Source: Armatimonadota bacterium
GTDB lineage: Bacteria > Armatimonadota > Zipacnadia > UBA1398 > JAKPQA01
Direction: 5' to 3'
Assembly: GCA_029547025.1 (NCBI GenBank)
Contig: JAKPQA010000190.1
Coordinates: forward strand, 1 to 39,245
DNA length: 39,245 nt
In this document: positions 33,309 through 39,245 of the stretch, in pieces
How the letters are laid out: each line of letters opens with the position of its first letter
How positions within the stretch are numbered: position 1 is the stretch's first letter
Notes under the pieces: model-generated
What the model saw: only the letters and a program-made list of their open reading frames with translations
Told to the model about the DNA's origin: nothing
Databases searched by the model: none
Translations under genes and position numbers: made by a program

Positions 33309-34472
33309 TCATGGGTCGGCGTAGAGCAGATGGGCTGACCGTTGGCAGCGGAAGCTCGCCATGCCCGTGGCCAGCAGTGGTTCGATCTCTGCGGCGGGCT
33401 GCCCTGCCTCGATCGCCTCGCGCACCGCGCGGAGGCCACACAGGCGGTCGACTCGGTCCGCGGGGAGCTCCAATCGGTCCGGCCACAGCTGCCGAATGGC
33501 GCACACGACGTGGAGGCCCGTGCGGACGGACTCGAACGCGTCCCGATCGCTGACGCGGACCCGAACACCGCCGCACTCCACTCCCGGGTAGTGGCGAGCC
33601 CCGTCCGCTGGCGTGAATCGGACCGCCTCGAAGCGCACCGCGGGGAGCCCGGCCGCGTTGAGATACTCGGCGAGGGCCTCCCCGTCCATCCATGGCGCAC
33701 CCAGCTGCTCGAAGGGGGAAGGGGTCCCCCGCCCCACGGAGACGTTGGTGGGTTCGAGAAGGCACACACCCGGGTAGCAGATGCCCGCGTCGACCGACGG
33801 CATGGCGGGCGACGGCGGGATCCACGGGAGGCCGGTGTCCTCGTAGTACATGGAGCGCCTCCAACCTTCCATCGGCACCACGGTCAGGTCACACGCGACA
33901 CCGAAGCACGCGCGGAACATGCCCGCGAGCTCGCCCACGGTCATGCCGTGCCTCAGCGCGATCTCGTGCGGGCCCACGAAGGACTTCAGCTCCGGCTCGA
34001 GCACCGGCCCCTCGACGGCCATCCCTCCGATGGGATTGGGGCGATCGAGGACGTAGACGCGCAAACCCGCCCGTCCGGCCGCGCCCATGGCATACGAGAG
34101 CGTTGAGATGTAGGTGTAGAAGCGCGCTCCGATATCCTGAATGTCGAAGACCAGGGCATCGAGCCCATCGAGCATGTCGGGCGTCGGTTCCAGCGTCTGG
34201 CCATAGAGGCTGTGGATTGTGAGCCCCGTGTCAGCGTCCACGTCATCGGCGAGCCGATCGTCGAGGAGGCCACGGAAGCCATGCTCGGGTGCGAAGAGCG
34301 CGGTCAGCCGCACTTGGGGCGCGCGCGCCAGCAACTGGGCCGCCGGCGTGCCCGAGGAATCGCGCCCCGTGTGGTTGGTGATGAGTCCCACGCGCAGTCC
34401 GCCCAGCAGACGGGCCGGGTCGGCCATCAGCACATCGAGGCCCGAGCGCACCGGAGGTCGCTGTGTGGTCAT
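33309..34472 (-). CDS. namZ: NamZ-like exo-beta-N-acetylmuramidase (DUF1343, GH171)
   Basis: 387 residues. ATG 34472 with GAGGTGA about nine bases upstream, eight bases after the stop of the upstream serine hydrolase. Family motifs are RVGLITNHTGRDSSG, LTALFAPEHGFRG (the E-H-G-F-R-G motif with a key Glu), VFDIQDIGARFYTYISTLSYAM, YVLDRPNPIGG, GLPWIPPSPAMPS and YPGVCLLEPTNVSVGRGTPSPFEQLGAPW. In Bacillus subtilis NamZ removes MurNAc from the non-reducing ends of peptidoglycan strands and lies beside AmiE, a beta-lactamase-fold amidase, as here. No signal peptide is seen, unlike many homologues, so it may act on imported muropeptides or use another route out. Confidence 0.88.
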   Translation of the reverse strand: MTTQRPPVRSGLDVLMADPARLLGGLRVGLITNHTGRDSSGTPAAQLLARAPQVRLTALFAPEHGFRGLLDDRLADDVDADTGLTIHSLYGQTLEPTPDMLDGLDALVFDIQDIGARFYTYISTLSYAMGAAGRAGLRVYVLDRPNPIGGMAVEGPVLEPELKSFVGPHEIALRHGMTVGELAGMFRACFGVACDLTVVPMEGWRRSMYYEDTGLPWIPPSPAMPSVDAGICYPGVCLLEPTNVSVGRGTPSPFEQLGAPWMDGEALAEYLNAAGLPAVRFEAVRFTPADGARHYPGVECGGVRVRVSDRDAFESVRTGLHVVCAIRQLWPDRLELPADRVDRLCGLRAVREAIEAGQPAAEIEPLLATGMASFRCQRSAHLLYADP

Positions 34473-34480
34473 CGGAAGCG

Positions 34481-35593
34481 TCACCTCGGTTCCGACTGTC
34501 GCCGGAGGCACTCGACGGCGCTCTCATAGACGCTCATGCGCACCTCGGAGATGCGCCGGTTGCCTTCGCGGCTCGGGTGGACCGCGTTCGTCAAGCACAC
34601 CACGAAGGCGTCCCGCGCCGGATCGCACCACAGCGACGTCCCCGTGAACCCGGTGTGGCCGAAGGCCCGGGTCGAGAAGACGCGGGCCACGGCGTCCTCG
34701 GGCCCGATGCCCACCCAGCCACGCCAACACCAGCCCGCGGGCCCCGACGGATCCCGGACGAACAGCGCCTCGTAGCCCGGCCGGGGGATGATGTCCCGTC
34801 CCTCGAACCGCCCGCCCCGCAGCATCATCCGGGCGAAACGTGCCAGGTCGGAAGCCGTGGAGAACAGGCCGGCGTGTCCACTGACGCCGCCCATGGCCGC
34901 CGCGTTCTCATCATGGACACATCCTCGCTTGGGCAGATCGTGCCCGGCCGCGACTTCGGTGGCGGCCGCGCGCGCAGCCAGGCCCGAGGGTGGCACGAAC
35001 CCCGTGTCGAGCATGCCCAGCGGCCGGAACAGCCGTTCACGCGCCAACGCGGCCAAGCGCTGCCCCGAGACGCGCTCGAGCACCTCGCCGAGGAGGACGA
35101 AGCCCAGATCGCTGTAGGTCCGTCGCGCGCCCGGCGTGTCGGCCAGAGGCTCGGCAAGCACCGCGGCCCGCACCTGCTCCCGCGTGGCGCAGTGGCGGTA
35201 GAAGGGGCGCCACGCCGGGAGGCCGGACGTGTGGGTCAGGAGCTGATGGACCGTCACGGCTCCCTTGGCGTCGCCCACGAGGTCGGTGAGGTACGCGTCG
35301 AGGCGGCCCTCCATGTCGATCCGGCCCTCGGCGCAAAGGATGCCGACCAGGCTCGTGGTGACAACCACCTTGGTGAGCGAGGCCAGGTCGAACAGCGTGT
35401 AGGCTCGCATGGGCTCACGGGTGGGGACCACCTGCGCCCACCCATGGCCCCGAAGGAAGCGCGTCGCCTCCGAGGTGCCCGTCGCTACCACGATGCCCGG
35501 CACCGCACCGGAGTCGACCACTCCCTCCAGGACGGCGCGGAGCGGCGCGAAGACATCGGGGCCCGATGCGGTCCGGGTCACGGCGCTACCCAT
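34481..35593 (-). CDS. Serine beta-lactamase-fold hydrolase (AmiE/YbbE-like)
   Basis: 370 residues. ATG 35593 is chosen because GGAGG lies six bases upstream; an ATG at 35599 overlaps the same ribosome site. The beta-lactamase/class C fold motifs are S72-L-T-K75 (in LFDLASLTKVV), Y160-S-D162 and H313-T-G315, standing for S-x-x-K, Y-x-N and K-T-G. Other conserved parts are GVPGIVVATG-like VDSGAVPGIVV, TVHQLLTHTSGLP and GHAGLFSTASDLARF. The family includes esterases, D-aminopeptidases, penicillin-binding proteins and AmiE, the muramoyl-amidase partner of NamZ. It precedes namZ by eight bases, and the pair most simply means MurNAc-peptide recycling. No signal peptide is evident. Confidence 0.88.
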   Translation of the reverse strand: MGSAVTRTASGPDVFAPLRAVLEGVVDSGAVPGIVVATGTSEATRFLRGHGWAQVVPTREPMRAYTLFDLASLTKVVVTTSLVGILCAEGRIDMEGRLDAYLTDLVGDAKGAVTVHQLLTHTSGLPAWRPFYRHCATREQVRAAVLAEPLADTPGARRTYSDLGFVLLGEVLERVSGQRLAALARERLFRPLGMLDTGFVPPSGLAARAAATEVAAGHDLPKRGCVHDENAAAMGGVSGHAGLFSTASDLARFARMMLRGGRFEGRDIIPRPGYEALFVRDPSGPAGWCWRGWVGIGPEDAVARVFSTRAFGHTGFTGTSLWCDPARDAFVVCLTNAVHPSREGNRRISEVRMSVYESAVECLRRQSEPR

Positions 35594-35756
35594 GCCCATC
35601 CTCCGCGTCACACAAGTCGAGGGCGGGCCCTCGCTCGCCGGCTGCCCGCCACAGCGACCGGATTCCAGGGCCGCGCGGAGAGCACCTGCGCCGGGACCGG
35701 TTCGCGGGCGGAGGTGCCTTGGACGCGCCGCCGGAAGGTTAGGGAGGGGTGGGTAG

Positions 35757-37013
35757 GTGACCGGAGAGGCCGTCGTGAACGTGGCGATCGTGGGCGGAGT
35801 GCTCGCCATCGGGGCACTGATCCTGCTGTACACGGCCCGCAAGAAGGACGAAGTGAACTGGATCGTTGCCCGCGCGGTCCCGCTCCCGGCCGGCTATGCC
35901 AACCCGGGCGACGATGTGTGGATCTCGGGCGAGATCGTGTGCCCGGGGCCGCTGGAGACCCCATTCACGAACCTGGGCTGTGTGTTCTTCCACTATCAAC
36001 TCGAGGAGCGAGTCCGGCGGACCCGCGTCGTCAATGGGCGCCGGCAGCACTACTGGACCTGGGAGACGCGCGAGAACTACAGCCGCTCGGTCAACTTCGC
36101 CATCCGCGATGCCTCGGGCCAGCTGTGGGTCCGCTCGGAGCAGGCGGAGTTCGACCCGGTCAGCGTCGGCACCCACACCGACGGCCGCTGGCGCCACACG
36201 GAGCAGGCGCTGCTGTTCCCGGGCCAGGCCAGCGCGGTCGGGACCGTGCTCGAGGGGCGGCAGTGGCTCGGGCGCCAGGGGAACGTGCCGCTGATCGCTA
36301 CGCACCGTTCGCGGGGCGACTACGTGAGGTCGCAGGAGACCTCCGAGCGCGTCTGCAGAGGGTTCGGGTACGGACTTCTGGTGGTGGGGGCCGGCCTGCT
36401 GGCGGCGGCGGCGGCCGGAGCGCTCCGGCCCGGTGACATCGCCGCCCTGGTGGTCGCGGTCGTGGCCGCCCAGGCGCTGGTCGCCCTCGCCTGGGGGCTG
36501 AACGCTTACAACCAGCTCATCAGCTACCGCAACCGCGTGCTCAACGCATGGCACCAGGTCGAGGTGGAGCTCCGGGCACGCTACGACGTCGTCGACAACC
36601 TGGTGTCGGTCGTGAAGGCGGCGGCCGAGCACGAACGCTCCGTGCTCGAAGCCGTAACCCGGGCCCGCGGCTCGGCTGAGTCCGCCGCCGGCATCGCGGC
36701 CCAGATCAGCGCCCAGGGTGAGCTCGCGGGGCACATCCGCAGCCTCATCGCCCTCGGCGAGCGGTACCCGAGCCTCCGGACGCACACGAACTTCCTCAAG
36801 CTCCAGCAGCAGCTCTCGGCCATCGAGACGAAGATCGCCTATGCCCGCGGGTTCTACAATGAGTCGGTCACCGAGTACAACACGACGGTCGGCAAGTTCC
36901 CACTGCTCATCGTCGCCAAGCTCACGGGTCACGCCCCGTGCCCGCACTATGTGACCGAGGAGCATCTTGCCCGCGGGGTCGCCGAGCCGCCCCACGTAGC
37001 GATCGATCGCTAG
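35757..37013 (+). CDS. GIDE-LemA fusion membrane protein
   Basis: 418 residues. GTG 35757 with GGGAGGGG seven bases upstream; GTG 35775 with its own GGAGAGG is an alternative. Segment 7-26 is a transmembrane helix. Residues about 34-180 look like the GIDE/BAM domain, known from mitochondrial E3 ligases and some prokaryotic proteins (GLETPF-type start, CVFFHYQLEERVRR, TRENYSRSVNFAIRDASGQL), without a RING. Two hydrophobic segments about 202-245 follow, then a LemA domain (NAYNQLISYRNRVLNAWHQV, VDNLVSVVKAAAEHERSVLE, TKIAYARGFYNESVTEYNTT, P-then-LLIVAKL). LemA proteins are membrane-anchored helical bundles of unclear function. Convergent with and overlapping the next gene by four bases. Confidence 0.85.
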   Translation: MTGEAVVNVAIVGGVLAIGALILLYTARKKDEVNWIVARAVPLPAGYANPGDDVWISGEIVCPGPLETPFTNLGCVFFHYQLEERVRRTRVVNGRRQHYWTWETRENYSRSVNFAIRDASGQLWVRSEQAEFDPVSVGTHTDGRWRHTEQALLFPGQASAVGTVLEGRQWLGRQGNVPLIATHRSRGDYVRSQETSERVCRGFGYGLLVVGAGLLAAAAAGALRPGDIAALVVAVVAAQALVALAWGLNAYNQLISYRNRVLNAWHQVEVELRARYDVVDNLVSVVKAAAEHERSVLEAVTRARGSAESAAGIAAQISAQGELAGHIRSLIALGERYPSLRTHTNFLKLQQQLSAIETKIAYARGFYNESVTEYNTTVGKFPLLIVAKLTGHAPCPHYVTEEHLARGVAEPPHVAIDR

Positions 37014-38740
37014 GGATCGGCCGTCGGCGGCTTCCGCACCGGCGGCATCATCTTCTCGATGAGCTCCTGGGTGATCCGGTGGCGCGTCTCGTTGAGGGCG
37101 GCCGCGACCTCGGCACGCCCCTCGTCGTAGGCCCGATTCACCGCCTCATCGAAGTTGAAGCGCTGGGGCGCCCCGCCCGCGGGCTCGGGAAACAGGCGCT
37201 CCATGTACCGGACGGCCTCATCGCCGCCCAGACGCTGGGCCATGTCCTTGGGCAGGTACGCACCGCCCTGGGATGCCTGGTGGGCCGTGACGCGCAACCG
37301 GAGGGCCAGGAACTCGGTCAGCGCCTCCCGTTCATCGTCCCCAGCCGTCTGCCACAGGGCCTGCAGCCGCGCCCAGGTGACCGGCGCCTGAGCCACTCGC
37401 TCCTTCTCCGTGTCGGGCATGTTGTGGTAGGCCCGCACCAGCTCCGCCATCAGTTGGCGCACTTGGGGCTCGGGGGCCTGAATGTCCCCCGTGGCCAGCA
37501 CAGACGTGATCGAGGCCATCAAGCCCGCGTAGGCGGTCGCGGCCTCGTGCGTGAGGGGCATCGGTCCGGCGACGAGCACGTCGCGGCTCTGCTCGAACAA
37601 CGCCAGCAGGGCCCGAGCCGATTCAAGCTCCGGGTGGGTGCGCGCGCCATCGAGCGCTGTCTGGAGCTCGGTCCGCCTCGTCGCGCTCCGCTCCGCCCAG
37701 GGCATGGAGGCGATGTCACGCCAGGCTTCGGACAGAGCCAGCAGTCCATGGCGGGTCGCCTCATCGGCACCCGCAAAGTCGCGGACCAGAGCAGCTCGGA
37801 AGCGCTCCCGGTCGGTACGGCTGAGGTTGCGGTTGAGGATGTAGCCCACATAGGCCGTCGCATCATCGGCATCGCGGCCCAGCAGGGGCGGGATGCCGTC
37901 CACCAGCACGGTGTCGCCCGGGATCACCGGGGGGCCGCCCACGATGCGGTCGAGCGGTCCGGCCGCCACGGCGGGAATGTGCCAGCGTCCCTCGACCCGG
38001 GCCAGCAGCATCGAGACCGCCAGGGGACCCTCATCGCGCGTCATCACAAAGGAGACCATCCCCACGCCGCCCGACAGCATCACATCCAGGTCACTGGCCG
38101 ACGCCCGGTGGGGGGCCAACGGAGGGGGAGGCAAAGACTCCAGCCGGCGGAGGCTGGCATCGGTCCCGTCGAGCCACAGCAGCGGGACGGACACGCCGCT
38201 GAACGCGCGGAGCTCACCGCCAATGTATGACTCGAGGAAGCCGTCGACCAGCCCGCTGATCTCTGCCGTGGCCTGGGTGAGGCAGTCATCGGGCACCCCG
38301 ATGGCCATGGCGCGCACCATGTAGGCCTCGACGCCCGCGGGGTCCGTGTCTCGGCGGGCCCACGCCATCACCGGCACCGCGCCCTGCGCCCCCTGGAGCC
38401 GGAAGGTGAAGAGCGCGGCTCGGCCCGTCAGGAGTCCCCGAAGGTCCACGGCCTGCAAGCGCAGACTCTCGATGGTGGGAGGGAGGCGCTCAGCGGATTC
38501 CAGCTCGATGGCATCCGCCGATCCCTCCTGCACCACATAGAGCGGATACTCGATACTGGCGAAGGCCCCGAGGCCGTTCTCGCCCACTGCCGCCGCGATC
38601 TCGTCGGCCAGGTCGGCCAGGCGAGGGGGAGCGGCGGAGACCTCGCCGGGGGCTGTCGGCCCATCGGCGCCCCGGCTCGGAGCGCCGGCCATACCGGACA
38701 GCAGCGCCATGCCCAGCGCGAGGGGCAACCTGATGCGCAC
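37010..38740 (-). CDS. Unrecognised secreted or envelope protein
   Basis: 576 residues from GTG 38740 (weak AGG six bases upstream). Signal peptide about residues 1-23 (RIRLPLALGMALLSGMAGAP). No family recognised. The first 300 residues are alternating strands and helices (LADLADEIAAAVGENGLGAF, IEYPLYVVQEG, VPVMAWARRDTDPAGVEAYM, VSVPLLWLDG). The C-terminal half is helical (TAYVGYILNRNLSRTDRERF, ATAYAGLMASITSVLA, VRQLMAELVRAYHNMPDTEK, NETRHRITQELIEKMMPPVR). Its stop is TAG read from the CTAG at 37010-37013, which is also the stop of the GIDE-LemA gene. Perhaps envelope-linked. Codon use is like its neighbours. Confidence 0.82.
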   Translation of the reverse strand: MRIRLPLALGMALLSGMAGAPSRGADGPTAPGEVSAAPPRLADLADEIAAAVGENGLGAFASIEYPLYVVQEGSADAIELESAERLPPTIESLRLQAVDLRGLLTGRAALFTFRLQGAQGAVPVMAWARRDTDPAGVEAYMVRAMAIGVPDDCLTQATAEISGLVDGFLESYIGGELRAFSGVSVPLLWLDGTDASLRRLESLPPPPLAPHRASASDLDVMLSGGVGMVSFVMTRDEGPLAVSMLLARVEGRWHIPAVAAGPLDRIVGGPPVIPGDTVLVDGIPPLLGRDADDATAYVGYILNRNLSRTDRERFRAALVRDFAGADEATRHGLLALSEAWRDIASMPWAERSATRRTELQTALDGARTHPELESARALLALFEQSRDVLVAGPMPLTHEAATAYAGLMASITSVLATGDIQAPEPQVRQLMAELVRAYHNMPDTEKERVAQAPVTWARLQALWQTAGDDEREALTEFLALRLRVTAHQASQGGAYLPKDMAQRLGGDEAVRYMERLFPEPAGGAPQRFNFDEAVNRAYDEGRAEVAAALNETRHRITQELIEKMMPPVRKPPTADP

Positions 38741-38767
38741 GCAGCCTGTCACGGGGCTGCCCCCCCG

Positions 38768-39194
38768 GGCGCCAAGTTGGGCCCGAGACGACGCCGCAGG
38801 AGCACCGAGACAACACGTCCGGGTCTGGCGGAGGGGCCACAGGGGGCCATTGGCGGTAACTGAGGGCTCCCGTGGCCCATCAGCCTGGTTGCGGAGGGGC
38901 GCCACGGGGGGAACCACGCGTCTCCCAGCGTGGTGGGCCCCCAACGCGCCCGATCTGGAGGCCGGGATGCAGCAGGAAGCCGCATCCCGGGCCGCTGTGT
39001 CGTCGTCCGGCCGACTGGGCCGGTCAGGGGCCCCGCGCCCTCTGGGCGCACCCCTGTGCGGCCCCTCCACAAGACCAGGCGAGCGTTCCGCGCGACCTTC
39101 GCGAGACCCAGCCGCCCGGCCAAGGGCCCGATGTCACCGCCAATGCCACAGGGGGCAGACCGTCCGGCGAAGCCGGGGAGTGGGCCCCCAATGG
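38768..39194. repeat. Mosaic repeat copy B at the window end
   Basis: The same blocks as in copy A, in the same order except that the piece like 25221-25258 is moved to the end (39157-39194). The first part 38768-38832 matches the reverse complement of the right end of copy A. It carries an insert between the 104-base and 50-base blocks at 38956-39018, including the inverted pair GGGATGC ... GCATCCC. The hairpin CCACGC/GCGTGG is kept near 38915-38932. No gene is seen in 38741-39245. Confidence 0.7.
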
Positions 39195-39245
39195 GCCCGC
39201 GTCGGCCGACCATGAGCCCTGTGTGAGCGCCTATGGGGCTGTCCC

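Noticed and set aside
1-39245. tRNA or rRNA genes
   Set aside because: No cloverleaf-like blocks with the conserved T-loop sequence or rRNA motifs were found by reading both strands.

Overview
The window is a GC-rich, densely coded bacterial chromosome segment with many GTG starts and good GGAGG-type ribosome sites. It carries no rRNA, tRNA, CRISPR array, transposase or phage gene that I can see. The gene content points to a free-living, carbohydrate-degrading bacterium of the Planctomycetota or a related or candidate phylum. The signs are many secreted beta-helix and TIM-barrel glycosidases, a Tat-exported Gfo/Idh/MocA oxidoreductase, and a secreted PD40 protein with three CxxCH haem motifs and a hydrazine-synthase-alpha-like domain. 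There is no SusC/SusD pair. The phylum is an inference, not something the sequence proves.

Layout. At 1-10.2 kb, mostly on the + strand, lie the tail of a cut-off gene, a GH42-like protein, two tiny minus-strand genes (one a 43-residue membrane protein), a creatininase-family amidohydrolase, a minus-strand HDOD protein, a Gfo/Idh/MocA oxidoreductase and the large haem/PD40 protein. At 10.4-24.9 kb is a block of large secreted proteins: a clan-A glycosidase with a CBM9 tail (-), an unknown secreted protein, a pectate-lyase-superfamily protein, a CE15-like glucuronoyl esterase and a right-handed beta-helix protein (all +), then a GH28/GH49-like beta-helix protein and a GH123/DUF4091-like protein (-). 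Together they look like a toolkit for plant or algal polysaccharides such as pectin, glucuronoxylan and rhamnose- or HexNAc-containing glycans.

At 25.0-25.6 kb lie an orphan signal-peptide ORF, a mosaic repeat with inverted ends, and a good sigma70-type promoter. That promoter serves a tight housekeeping operon, hisC-tyrA-cmk-plsC (25.6-29.1 kb). Next come a GH78 rhamnosidase-like enzyme (-), a stand-alone cyclic-nucleotide-binding domain (+), and a minus-strand operon with a serine beta-lactamase-fold hydrolase, a NamZ/DUF1343 muramidase and a nucleoside hydrolase, which looks like salvage of peptidoglycan and nucleosides. The window ends with a GIDE-LemA fusion membrane protein (+), an unrecognised secreted protein (-) that overlaps it tail to tail, and a second copy of the mosaic repeat.

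Points most worth a second look are the haem/PD40/HzsA-like protein, the GIDE-LemA fusion, the GH42-like protein that keeps a zinc-type Cys set but seems to lack the usual catalytic Glu, the 43-residue TatA-like membrane peptide, and the mosaic repeat pair about 13.5 kb apart.
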